A stretch of DNA of 64,000 nucleotides from Adineta steineri (lineage: Eukaryota > Rotifera > Eurotatoria > Adinetida > Adinetidae). Positions 1-9,287 of the stretch are shown piece after piece. Location of the stretch: NCBI GenBank assembly GCA_905250115.1, contig CAJNOI010000340.1, positions 1-64,000 on the forward strand, given 5' to 3'. The position numbers and the translations under genes were made by a program. The notes beneath the pieces were generated by a model. That model was not told where the DNA came from, did no database searches, and saw only the letters and a list, made by a program, of their open reading frames with translations. The first letter of the stretch is position 1; every line of letters starts with the position of its first letter.

Positions 1-291
1 GGAAGAATTAGCAAGCGATAGGCGACCCGTTTCATGAAAATGTATCTTGAATAGCGGATCTGTTTTCCATGCATGCATTGCTATTTGTGATAATTGCTGC
101 ATGACTGGATCGTCGACGAATTCTGATCGAACCATTTTATTGAGATCGTTACCGGCTGAATCAAGGGAAGGATAAGACCATTTGTCTAGGCAGGTAATGT
201 CTTTATAACCACGTAGGGCTAAATGGTAGCAAGTGGAAAGACCCCAAGTTCCACCACCGACTACGAGTATTTTTAATGAATCAAATTGCAT
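1..291 (-). CDS. FAD-dependent amine oxidase, N-terminal part (fructosyl-amino-acid / saccharopine oxidase-like)
   Basis: The first 97 codons of a gene running off the left edge, read from an ATG at 291-289. The protein opens with a beta strand followed by the dinucleotide-binding GxGxxG-type loop VVGGGTWGLSTCYHLALRG, then an acidic residue ending the second strand (CLDKW). This is the Rossmann FAD fold of the DAO superfamily. The next segment, DSAGNDLNKMVRSEF, matches the conserved SAGNDxNKxxRSEY block of fungal fructosyl-amino-acid oxidases and L-saccharopine oxidases, which oxidise secondary amines with O2 and release H2O2. The covalent-flavin cysteine and the rest of the catalytic domain lie outside the window. 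No targeting signal or intron is visible in this part. The fungal-type motif makes horizontal acquisition possible; that is inference. Confidence 0.75.
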   Translation of the reverse strand, partial: MQFDSLKILVVGGGTWGLSTCYHLALRGYKDITCLDKWSYPSLDSAGNDLNKMVRSEFVDDPVMQQLSQIAMHAWKTDPLFKIHFHETGRLSLANSS

Positions 292-1239
292 TATAACAGT
301 AACAACGTAGAAATGAAAAGATAAAGCGTAAGAAAGAAAGAAGAGGAGTAATAAGTAATAGCTTGTCACAATGATTGTTATCTTTTTCTCTTTCTTCCAC
401 ATTGACCTATTGCGTTTAACGGGAGAAAAAAAGAAAACAAATTATTCTTCTTATCGAACTGTGGTAATATATATTATATAACATAAAGGTTCAGTAAGAA
501 AAGAGTACTATCTTTGTATAAAAGTATCATTTTCATTTGATTATTGAGGATATCTCTGAGCTGGAATTCTAAAGAGTGTTTAAAAATTTTCTCAATAAAT
601 AAAACGAAATGCATCGGCAAAATTAAGACTCTACATTTATCTTAATTTTATAATTAGATTGAACTTGTCTATTAATTGTGAGAGTTATCGCGATAAAATA
701 GACCAGTTTGGCGATTGTTCACGTTGGGTGTGGGTTTGGATGTGAACGACTGAAAACAATTGGAAACGGCACGCACCCCTCAGTAAAGATATTAACATAT
801 CTATCCTATAGCACGTGGCATCTATTATTAAATCAGCTGCAGCTTAGAAATGTTCAGAATTTCTATTTTCCCTTGTCTTGGTCAAAACCGCGATTCGTTG
901 CCCAAACCTTGGCGATTTTGAAGACATGGGGACTCTACAGTGAAATAGCGTCGAATAAATTACACGCAAATATTGGAATAGTTTATAGTTAAATAGAAGA
1001 CAAAGATTTCAATTGTATTGATTAATACTTCTCTAGAATGCTAATAGTCCTTATGTTGTTTTCTCTTTAGAATCAAATCTTATTCAAATATTACTTTAGA
1101 AGATTTAAAGTATTAAAAGAAAAGAAGAATTGAGATTTGATATCTCTGTCATTAACATGAATTACTTCATACAGTACTCTAAATATGTCTGATGTTTTTA
1201 CTCGAATATATTTTTTATATCTTCAACAAAGTTCAAAAA
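292..1239. other. Intergenic, no gene seen
   Basis: AT-rich spacer between the divergent FAD oxidase and chitinase-like genes. A short G/T-rich, telomere-like patch at 715-745 (GTTGGGTGTGGGTTTGGATG) is followed by a weak C-rich counterpart near 772-780. No conserved coding exon was recognised. Confidence 0.5.
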
Positions 1240-1903
1240 ATGTTTTTATTCATCGGTATCATTGTTTGTATCATGTTTGCACAGACAAATGCTGGTAAGT
1301 ATGACAAGCAATCAATGTCGTTTTAATTTTCATCCTTTTATAGGTATTACTGCCGATCAACTTGAAGAGATTTTGCCTCTTTCTGAACATTCGGAATATT
1401 TAGAACATCTCAATTCAGCTATGGAAGAAGGTGATATTACTACTTGTACACGACAAGCAGCATTCACTGCACAAACAGCGCATGAATCAGCTGGGTAATA
1501 ACTGTGAAAATTATCCAGTAAGTATTGCTATCAATGTTGATCGATTCTTTATAATTATCTTTAGGATGGATGTTTATATAAAGGTCGCGGTCCACTACAA
1601 CTAACACACAAAAGTAATTATGAAAAAGCAGGAGAAGCATTGGGTTTAGATTTGGTTGGTGATCCTGATCAAGTTGCTGAACCAGAAGTAGGTTTCAAAG
1701 TTGCAGTTTGGTTTTGGAATGATCATAATCTAAACTCGTTGGCTGATGAAAATACGTTAGATGCCTTCAAGAAAATTACTAAAAAAATCAATGGTGGACA
1801 AAATGGTGCACAAGAACGAGAACGATATTGGCAAAAAACAGGAGAAGTATTGGGATGTGCTGAACGAAAGAAAAGTAAACCTTTACCATTCCATATAGTG
1901 TAG
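1240..1903 (+). pseudogene. GH19 chitinase / endolysin-like gene, internally deleted
   Basis: Exon 1 (1240-1294) encodes a signal peptide, MFLFIGIIVCIMFAQTNA. A 49 bp GT-AG intron leads to exon 2 from 1344 (GITADQLEEILPLSEHSEYL ... AAFTAQTAHESAG). A second intron (1518-1564) precedes the C-terminal half with YKGRGPLQLTHKSNYEKAG, VAVWFW and KKINGGQNG ... RERYW, ending at TAG 1901. These are landmark motifs of glycoside hydrolase family 19, which cleaves chitin or peptidoglycan; HES carries the first catalytic Glu. Between HESAG and the following GNNCENYP the frame shifts by one base at about 1494. Some 40-45 residues expected there are missing, including the segment that normally holds the second catalytic acid. 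No GT-AG pair repairs the break. It is probably a pseudogene, though an assembly error is possible. Confidence 0.72.
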
Positions 1904-2236
1904 ATATTCAAACAGTTCAAATTTTATTTTGGGTCGCTTTTCTCGTCGACGAGTACACAGATGGTAAATGGAAAGAAAGAATTAGATCCAAAAAAGATTT
2001 ATTTGCTTTTGTTGGAATGCTTTTTCAAAAGTCCATCAAAATAAATCTTATTTGAAAAATATCATGAGAAAACATAAAGGTTAAATATTTGTTTTTTAAG
2101 GGGGTGGGTGTCGGTAAACAAATGATATCCACATACACACTCTCTAATCAAACAAGGCTTATCGACAGCTCATAACAAGAAACGAAATGATTACAGATAA
2201 GAAAAAATTTTTATTGACAATTGATTTATTTAGTGT
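1904..2236. other. Convergent intergenic spacer
   Basis: Region between the 3' ends of two convergent genes. It contains a telomere-like hairpin (listed separately, 2096-2148). No coding evidence. Confidence 0.5.
2096..2148. repeat. Telomere-like hairpin element (G-rich arm / C-rich arm)
   Basis: GGGGGTGGGTGTCGG is followed about 17 bp later by ATCCACATACACACTC, a degenerate complementary arm. It belongs to the dispersed family described in the findings. Confidence 0.5.
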
Positions 2237-3808
2237 TCATTGATATAAAATGACAGCAATGTCATCCACGCTGCCCTGATTCCCCGCACCCTGCGAACGA
2301 GTTAGTGTAACAAATACTGTCATCGCACGAGCGCCGATAGGCACGAAATCGTTAGCCTGCTGAAAGATGAATGATGTTATACTTGATCGATCCACTGCGT
2401 ACACCGGTCCGATGCTAGTAATATTACCTGTCATCGTGTTGTTTGCATCATTAAAAGTTACAGAAACTACAGCAGTATCATCTTGATTAATATAGCCACC
2501 AATCCATGCCGAAAGATTGAATTTCACACTTTGATTATCAATGAGAAGGGGGCTGACTTCATTAATCAGATTGATTGTTTGCCACATTGATGTGGACGTT
2601 GATTGCTGACCATAGAAGTAGCATTGACCACGATCACTAAATTAATAGAAAAAAAACTTGACATAAAAGACAAGCTGATATTCGTCTTACCTAGGTCCCG
2701 GATCTGAAGAAGCCATACAGCCGGAAGTTGGATTGTTATAGATCACTTGAGTAATTGGTCCGTTATAGTTCCATCCAACCGGACTAGTAACACCACCACT
2801 TACTTGACAAGATCCAGTTTCGGCATCACCATTAGTTACCAAATTAATATTGAATGCTAAAGAAAAGTATCTTTATTAATCAGCAAGAAAATATCATGTG
2901 ATGGATGAAACATTTGTGCAACGTTCTCCTCGAGATAGTTGGCTTCATCACATATAGTATAGTGCAGAGAAGAAGATTGTGCAATAGTTCTGTGAAGTAT
3001 ACTACCTGCAGTCGTAGTTACACTTGTTGTAGTTGATGTAGTTGTTGTCGTAGTTGATGTGGTGGTTGTGCTCGTGGTTGATGAGGTTGTAGTTGATGAA
3101 CTCGTAGTCGATGAAGTCATCGTGCTGATTATAGTGGTGGTGGTACAAGAACCTATTATTGTAAAGTTCATGTTTATTAGTATATTATTACTCTAACTTT
3201 CAATAGGATGAAGAATGTTCAACTATGGTAAGATACATAACCATACGCACTTTGAGTTTGCCCTCTAATACAAATGGTAGAGAATTAAAGATGAACGAAA
3301 AATTTCTCTCTTTGCACATTTAACGGGAACAAAAAATAGGTGTCGCATATCTTTACGATTAAGATTCACGAAATAAAACGAATTAATTTTACTAAATGTC
3401 ATTCTATATTTAAGACGACAATAAACTATTTGTATGCGAATTGTGATTTTCATTGAAACAGATAAAACAGATAAAGTGATCGTTGACAGATTTGTATATA
3501 AATATAGTTCTTTTGTCTAATATACAAGTAAATTTTACCTGGTTTAACTAAATACAATGCAAGTATTGTTGCAAAAGCCACACCAACTAGCAATGCTGCA
3601 GTACTCATTCCGAGTAGAAAAGGTGTGGAGAAATATCTACAGAAGATTTACTGAATTGTTTAGTTAGAGAAACAGACCGTGTTTCTTACGAGCGCCCACT
3701 GTTATCCGATGATGTTATCCAGTGATGATGTTTCTGATCATTATTGCTTATTTTCGACTCTGTGTCGATCAATTTTGGTTCCCAGACACTACGTTGATGA
3801 TGCTTCAT
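2237..3808 (-). CDS. Type II membrane protein with Thr-rich stalk and C-terminal secreted beta-sandwich domain
   Basis: Five exons (3690-3808, 3539-3636, 3006-3152, 2691-2856, 2237-2636) with GT-AG borders join to 309 codons without a frame break. The N-terminus (MKHHQRSVWEPKLIDTES...) is hydrophilic and probably cytosolic. Exon 2 encodes one membrane helix (LLGMSTAALLVGVAFATILA). Exon 3 is almost pure Thr/Ser, a mucin-like O-glycosylated stalk. Exons 4-5 encode a domain beginning INLVTNGDAETGSCQ, then GWNYNGPITQVIYN, DPGPSDRGQCYFYGQ, and ending VDDIAVILYQ, a carbohydrate-binding-module-like jelly-roll pattern (N-G-D/N-A-E-T-G start, VDD-I end). A TATA-like TATAAAAATA lies about 60 bp upstream (3868-3877). 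Likely a cell-surface or secreted adhesive protein. The exact family is not known to me. Confidence 0.72.
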
Positions 3809-3867
3809 TGTGGAATGATGCTGTTGGGCAATAGATCAATAAATGAGAAGAAGCAATTCTGTGCGTC

Positions 3868-3877
3868 TATTTTTATA
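3868..3877 (-). promoter_or_regulatory. TATA-like box of the membrane mucin gene
   Basis: TATAAAAATA on the minus strand, 60 bp upstream of the chosen ATG at 3808. Its position fits a core promoter with a short 5' UTR. Confidence 0.35.
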
Positions 3878-4861
3878 CAACGAAAAAGAAAGAAATGATG
3901 TTGATAATTCATCACATTAGCATTTTAATAAGCTTTACGACTATTTGTGCGAGTTCACATAATCAATTCTGTTCTTTTTTCTTCGTCGTTGGAAAAGTGC
4001 ATCGACCAATTTAATAATCAGTGATGTTGAAGAATCCTTGTTAATGCTCAGCATATAGCTGCATATCTTATTCTCTACATCGCATTATTAACTAGAAGCG
4101 ATGAAATATTATAATTCAAAAATGAATATGCATTTTCGTTACTTTTTTCTCGATTGAATACCGAATCAGGCAATAGAAATGATGAAGCGTCATAGATTTT
4201 AGGGTGTGGGTATGGATGTGAGTTTAGGTATAAAGACAAAACTCTCTGAGCTCACACCTACATCCTATTATCTATATGACCTATCCCAATGCATTATCAC
4301 AAAATGTAACTAATATCAATAATCTGATATCTATATAATGAACAATAAACCACGTTCATAATTCGCGTATACATATCATTTGATATTTTTGAGTGAGTAG
4401 CTGTCCGTTAGCGAAAAATATTCAGTACTCATCAATAATTAGACTCGAGATATATATTTGTACATTCAAAATTTTCATTGATTAAATGTTATTGGTGTTC
4501 GGATTCGTTCATTAAATAGATTCAAAGCATTGTCAACATTTTCAACGTTTTTCACATCAACAATAAATTCTACCCTATATCTTTTGTCAAACATTACATT
4601 AAAAAAGATTGTTTTTCTCTATCACAACAATAATAAAACTCAGTATGCAGTTGCATCGAAAGAAAATATAAGCTGCAAAGCGATTATAGTTGTTAAGAGG
4701 ATTAAAAAATAATCATACCATGCGCACATATACATTCGTTCTTCATCAAATATTTAATATATCACATAAAAAGGTAGATGCTTTATTCATTTATTTCTTC
4801 AAAAAATCGACGTATATTCTGATCAAACGATCTTTTTTCGTATTTAAAAAAACATACCATC
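3878..4861. other. Intergenic
   Basis: AT-rich spacer of divergent orientation. It contains one telomere-like hairpin (4201-4270). Short open frames between 4530 and 4935 show no protein-like composition. Confidence 0.5.
4201..4270. repeat. Telomere-like hairpin element
   Basis: Left arm AGGGTGTGGGTATGGATGTG and right arm GCTCACACCTACATCCT pair imperfectly across a loop of about 30 bp. Same family as the other G/C-rich arm pairs. Confidence 0.55.
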
Positions 4862-5275
4862 ATGCTTTACTCGCGTTCGGTTATACTTTTGGTGTTTATT
4901 ATGTTTGTTTCCTATGCGAATATGGTGGCTTGTAGAAACATTATGGTAGATCAAAACATTGAAGGTCTTTGTGTCGGTGGAATAATGGATGTTTGTGGTG
5001 GTGCAACACTCCATATCTATAATATAGATGACAGCCGATGCGCAGCAAATGCTTCCTGTTTTTGGGCCGGAGAAGCGAAGGTGAAATTGCTTCTTTCTAA
5101 TAATGCGGGTTCAAGTGTTGTAGATCTGATCGTCGGTAAAAAGCCTCAAAACAGTGCTCAAGTAACTCTCGGTACTACTGTATACACTATTACCCTTGAT
5201 GATGTTGTTCCATATCCTACAATACCAATGAATAGTAATGCATCTGAAGCTCTCGTTCAAGTCACATGCACATGA
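4862..5275 (+). CDS. Small secreted protein, unknown family
   Basis: Single-exon 137-residue ORF from ATG 4862 to TGA 5273. Residues 1-24 form a clear signal peptide (hydrophobic VILLVFIMFVSYANMVAC). The mature part is about 113 residues with six cysteines (CVGG, DVCGG, RCAANASCFW, VTCT) and alternating beta-strand character (KVKLLLSNN, TVYTITLDDVV). This suggests a small disulphide-bonded beta domain exported from the cell. NAS and NAS-like sites could be N-glycosylated. I do not recognise the family. Confidence 0.6.
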   Translation: MLYSRSVILLVFIMFVSYANMVACRNIMVDQNIEGLCVGGIMDVCGGATLHIYNIDDSRCAANASCFWAGEAKVKLLLSNNAGSSVVDLIVGKKPQNSAQVTLGTTVYTITLDDVVPYPTIPMNSNASEALVQVTCT

Positions 5276-5439
5276 ACGTTTGAATGAAAGTTCATATGGA
5301 TGCTATAACATCTACTAATTTTATTTTGAATTCATTAATAAATACATGAAATTTATCCTTAATATTACTATAGAATGATTGAAATATTCTCTTCAATATG
5401 CATATATACAGAAGAAAGACACGCAAATCATGATCATTA

Positions 5440-5845
5440 GCATTTATCATTAATTCAACGACCTTTATCTGTTCAAATTAGTATAAACTCAGGTACATTA
5501 ATATTTATTATTGGTCTTATTAGTGGAATTCTACCAAATCTAACACTTAAAATAAAATCAACTCAAAAAATAGGTTGTGATGTTTATCTTTTTACTTAAT
5601 CAACCACATCAATTTTAGTAATCATTTGTTTCTATATGAAATTATGGAGTCTTATTCTTTCTCAATTGAATACTATGACTTCTCGAACTTTTCTTTTATT
5701 TAATTGTATTTCAATAGAATTTATTCTTCGATTTCTATTAGCAACGATTAGTTGGTTACATGCCTCTGTGACAATTGAAAGGTTTTTTCTTGTGTTCACT
5801 TCGTGTGTTAAGCACAAGAGATTAAATGACAAAACTTTTCAGTAA
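5440..5845 (+). pseudogene. Rhodopsin-like GPCR fragment, degraded
   Basis: A continuous reading frame (LSVQISINSGTLIFIIGLIS, then LPNLTLKIKSTQKIGCDVYL) resembles transmembrane helices 1-3 of the rotifer peptide-receptor-like GPCRs. It has a cysteine before helix 3 and a later WLHASVTIERFFLV segment in the place of the usual helix-3 end with (D/E)R. An in-frame TAA at 5597-5599 interrupts it. The frame stops at 5845 before helices 4-7. Both features indicate a truncated relic. The intact GPCR at 45588-46677 is a distant relative. Confidence 0.55.
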
Positions 5846-5935
5846 TCAGTATCGTACTTGTAGATGTTTTATTTTCTGTGCTTTTCAAGAACTATAATAA
5901 AACGAAACAAAAACAAATTCAGAAATTGATTTCGT

Positions 5936-7204
5936 TCAGTTGATATAGTTTAAAATGGCGGCTTGCAATTGTAAACGCGTATTTGAAAGACCTATTGTAG
6001 GATAGGGTAAACCAGTTAAGTGTCGAAAATACGTTTGGTAGAATCTGTTATTTGCTAATAGGGGTTCATTATAAGCACTGATAGACATTGGAAGAAGGTA
6101 GCGAGGAATACTACCAGGACTATCACCACTACCTACTACGGCTGCTTGCATGCGAGGTGTTCCCATGAAATCGGCAAAAGAACGAGCAGCTTCCAACACA
6201 TCTTCGGACATATTTCGTCGAAAGACAAATGCGTCAGAAAAAAAAACAGGCTGGTTTCGAAGTTTCCCTGTTGGCAATGGAATCATTTTTACATTTTGAT
6301 AATCATCTAAACTTCCATTTTTAAGAATAAAAAAAAGTCGTTCAGAATAGTCAAACATTGCTGCAGTCTGATTGCGTGCAAACAGAAGCGCCGGTATTTC
6401 ATAGTTCGTACCATTAAATGTTCCATTAAGACAATGATTTATCTCTCCAATGCGATCACAGAGTCGAGCTAACTTGCTCATTGTTTCGAAGGAGTTATTT
6501 GAGTAAGAATGAAGAGCAAATGCAACTTCATCATTTCCAGAACTGATACTATTTTGATAGCTGCTTATCCACATCGAAGGCAAGTCCCAACTGGAAGCCA
6601 AGTTTCCCACCAGACGATAATTGTTTGTGGATGTATTGCCGAGAGCATCAATGAGCTGATCAATCGTATTCACTGAAGCTACTTTATCATTGCGAGTAAA
6701 AAGAAATAATGCACACATATAATGAGGAAAACCGTACACTGCCTGATTGAATTGAACAGCAGTAGCGGCAGCTGAATGCCAATCGGAATGATTATGCGAC
6801 AGAGAAAATTGGGGTGTGATGAGGCCAGCATTGACAAGATCACCTAGAAGTTCAGTATCGACTTCGACTACATCATATCCACTGCCATCACTCTTCAACC
6901 ATTTAGTCAGCACAACTAGATTATAGAAATCATCATCAAAACTAATTGGACGTAGCAGAAGCGTAATATTAGGATAGATTTTCTTAAATTCAACTGTAAT
7001 GAATTGTAGTAGACTTTCATAGTTGTCGCCTGCCGAATCTGGTAGATACGGATACAAGGCAACTTTCAAAACCGTGTTAGTCATATACCCAGAATCGGCA
7101 TGCTGAACAATAAGTGATATTTTTGAATAGTCTTTTGTGTTTTGTGTGCAGTTTTGAGATACTAGCATAATCAGCACGATTGCAACAAAGTTGTTCGCAT
7201 GCAT
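5936..7204 (-). CDS. Thiaminase I-like secreted protein (thiamine pyridinylase family)
   Basis: Intronless 422-residue ORF, ATG at 7204. Residues 1-20 form a signal peptide (FVAIVLIMLVSQNCTQ). The start of the mature domain, LKVALYPYLPD (residues 46-56), and later YGFPHYMCALFLFTRND match the periplasmic-binding-protein fold of bacterial thiaminase I. That enzyme displaces the thiazole of thiamine with another base through a catalytic cysteine, here Cys164. YSER (Glu288) sits where the family's active-site Glu is expected. PVFFSDAFVF and IPRYLLP are also family-like. Several N-glycosylation sequons are present. Length agrees with bacterial enzymes of about 400 residues. No intron and bacterial-type resemblance suggest horizontal transfer. 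Activity on thiamine is inferred; a generic sugar-binding protein of the same fold is the alternative. Confidence 0.7.
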   Translation of the reverse strand: MHANNFVAIVLIMLVSQNCTQNTKDYSKISLIVQHADSGYMTNTVLKVALYPYLPDSAGDNYESLLQFITVEFKKIYPNITLLLRPISFDDDFYNLVVLTKWLKSDGSGYDVVEVDTELLGDLVNAGLITPQFSLSHNHSDWHSAAATAVQFNQAVYGFPHYMCALFLFTRNDKVASVNTIDQLIDALGNTSTNNYRLVGNLASSWDLPSMWISSYQNSISSGNDEVAFALHSYSNNSFETMSKLARLCDRIGEINHCLNGTFNGTNYEIPALLFARNQTAAMFDYSERLFFILKNGSLDDYQNVKMIPLPTGKLRNQPVFFSDAFVFRRNMSEDVLEAARSFADFMGTPRMQAAVVGSGDSPGSIPRYLLPMSISAYNEPLLANNRFYQTYFRHLTGLPYPTIGLSNTRLQLQAAILNYIN

Positions 7205-7810
7205 TGCTTTTTATTCTGAGCGACAAAAGATATGACCAAAAACAAAACGAAAAAAATACCTTATACGAATGTGTAATCATAAACAAACAGTCATTAAGAT
7301 TCACCTCAAAAACACCTTTTGGCTACTTATCATCGAAGTCGTTTTATCAACGTTTATATTTCAACTTTTATGTAATGCCTGGTTTACAAAAAAAAATATA
7401 AAATCAAAACACGTCGTATGGATGTTTGAATCTTCTTATATGATTATGCTCATCATTTGAATAACTATAGCAAAGTCACAAACTTGATTCCTTCCAAAAG
7501 TTCTGCAAAGCCTCATTTATTAGTAAACTGTGGAGAAACACTTACGAACCCATCCACACTCTCAAGAAAATCCAATATTAAATGTATTATTTTATTCAAA
7601 AATGATCTTAATTAATTACTCCATGTATGTTGTTTATGAACTGCCAATATACAATGTTCCCGCGTGACATCTATATTTCTTGCATTCTTTTTCTCATGCA
7701 CAGGTGAGACATTAAACGAATCAATTTTTTTCTATTCTGTACATACGTAAATAGTAACTGTATACCTAAACTACAGTAGTATTTAATATATTTCTTTTAC
7801 CAATATTACT
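7205..7810. other. Intergenic, divergent promoter region
   Basis: Spacer between the thiaminase-like gene (minus) and the NHL gene (plus). Overlapping small open frames here look like shadows. Nothing else recognised. Confidence 0.45.
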
Positions 7811-8710
7811 ATGAATACTAAATGGAAACAATCGGGAATAACTATTGCTGGAGGTGATAGACCTGGTAAAGAATTGAACCAATTATTTTGGCCTCAGAAT
7901 ATCTATGTTGATGATGATCAAATGATTTATATTGCTGACTATGGAAATGATCGTATTCTTAAATTAAATTCGAATGAAAACAATAGTCAAGTTGTAGCAA
8001 GTAGAAGTGAATATGGAAATAGAATTATTCAATTATTTCAACCAACAGATATAACTGTTGATAAAAAAAATGATTCTTTGATAATTTGCGATTGGGGAAA
8101 TAGACGAGTTGTACGCTGGTCTAGTCAAAATGATAACAACGTACAAATACTTATTTCTGATGTTGACTGTTACGGTATAACAATGGATAAGAATGGAAAT
8201 CTTTATGTTTCTGATTATAAAAAGGATGAAGTAAGACAATGGAAAAAAGGAGAAGTAAACGGAACAATAATTGCAGGTGGAAATGGAAAAGGAAATAATC
8301 TTAATCAACTCAATTGGCCTACTTTCATTTTTGTTGATCAAGATTGTTCACTCTATGTATCAGATAATAACAATCATCGTGTAATGAAATGGATAAAAGA
8401 TGCAAAACAAGGTATTATTGTTGCTGGTGGACATGATCAAGGAAATAATTTGACACAATTATCTAATCCTCATGGAATTTTTGTTGATCATTTGAATAAT
8501 GTTTACGTGGCTGATTTTGGGAATCATCGAATAGTACGTTGGTCGCCGGGATCTAAGGAAGGAAGTATTATTGTTGGTGGGAATGGTGAAGGGAAACAAC
8601 AAAATCAGTTGAATGGTCCCATAGAATTATCATTGGATTTCGAAGGACATTTTTATGTCGTCGATCATAGAAATAATCGAATACAAAAATTTCTTGTTGA
8701 TTTAAATTGA
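7811..8710 (+). CDS. NHL-repeat beta-propeller protein
   Basis: Single-exon 299-residue protein from ATG 7811 to TGA 8708. At least five NHL units follow each other. Each has the pattern L-x-x-P-x-x-I-x-V-D followed by IYIADYGNDRI, LYVSDNNNHRV or VYVADFGNHRI, with IIVAGG(H/N)G linkers. NHL blades form a six-bladed propeller used for protein or carbohydrate binding. There is no signal peptide or other domain, so it may be cytosolic or part of a larger gene whose 5' exon was missed. Such proteins are abundant in rotifers. No catalytic function is implied. Confidence 0.85.
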   Translation: MNTKWKQSGITIAGGDRPGKELNQLFWPQNIYVDDDQMIYIADYGNDRILKLNSNENNSQVVASRSEYGNRIIQLFQPTDITVDKKNDSLIICDWGNRRVVRWSSQNDNNVQILISDVDCYGITMDKNGNLYVSDYKKDEVRQWKKGEVNGTIIAGGNGKGNNLNQLNWPTFIFVDQDCSLYVSDNNNHRVMKWIKDAKQGIIVAGGHDQGNNLTQLSNPHGIFVDHLNNVYVADFGNHRIVRWSPGSKEGSIIVGGNGEGKQQNQLNGPIELSLDFEGHFYVVDHRNNRIQKFLVDLN

Positions 8711-8962
8711 AATTTTCTTCATTTTCTGAATATATATAATGGAATAATTATAATTTTCTAACTAAAAAGATTTGTAAAAAATAATGATGAAAATAGTTTA
8801 GTTTGGGTGTGTGGGTGAGATACAGAAGATATACATACACCCTGCTACGTCAAGATCAGTCATTTTTATAATCTCAAAAATGATAATCTTGATATTTTTT
8901 CGTAAAAATTCAAATAAAAAGGGTTAAAAAATGGATGAAAGCGCAAGACGAAGTGACGTGTA
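8711..8962. other. Intergenic with telomere-like hairpin
   Basis: 3' flank of the NHL gene. 8802-8855 carries a G-rich arm (TTTGGGTGTGTGGGTG) and a C-rich arm (ACATACACCCTG). Confidence 0.45.
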
Positions 8963-9040
8963 GGCGCTCTCCCAACTGAGCTACGGCATTGCTGCCGATG
9001 AGATTCGAACTCATGACCTCCCGCTTAAAAGGCGAACGAT
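8963..9040 (-). tRNA. tRNA-Lys(UUU)-like sequence with 3' half preceding 5' half (permuted or broken)
   Basis: On the minus strand, 9036-8990 reads as a tRNA 3' half: anticodon stem TTCGC, loop CTTTTAA (anticodon TTT), stem GCGGG, variable AGGTC, T-stem/loop ATGAGTTCGAATCTCAT, acceptor CGGCAGC, then A. Immediately after it, 8990-8963 reads as a 5' half: TGCCG, TA, D-stem GCTC, loop AGTTGGGA, stem GAGC, then G. TGCCG pairs with CGGCA of the 3' half, so both parts fit one tRNA-Lys. The order is 3' half then 5' half. The sequence upstream of the 3' half is not a normal 5' half. Either a circularly permuted tRNA gene or remains of two tandem decayed copies. Confidence 0.55.
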
Positions 9041-9254
9041 GAACCGTCTTTACTAAAGCATCCAATTTTAACGTATAGTTTTTTACTTATTCAACTATAC
9101 TATGATAGATAACCAGTAGGGATATTACTTTATCTTAATTTCTTTTTTTACATAGCTCACAAAAAATGACGATATTATATAGTTAACTATAATAGAGAAT
9201 AACATTATGATTGATAAATATTCTTGTAGAACTAGTAAATAAAAATGGTGTCCT
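9041..9254. other. Spacer before the large transposon
   Basis: AT-rich, 214 bp. No coding signal recognised. Confidence 0.4.
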
Positions 9255-9287
9255 GGATTTACTGCCGTGCGATTTACTGCCGTAAAC
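9255..9287 (+). repeat. Left terminal inverted repeat of the large transposon
   Basis: Two direct copies of GATTTACTGCCGT separated by GC, then AAAC. The right end carries the same arrangement inverted. Confidence 0.8.

Noticed and set aside
708..992. 94-codon open frame, plus strand
   Set aside because: Non-ATG start, begins in telomere-like G/T repeat, no protein-like pattern, no splice partner.
4530..4935. Overlapping short ORFs before the small secreted protein
   Set aside because: Asn/Lys/Ile composition of AT-rich DNA; they overlap the start of a better supported gene.
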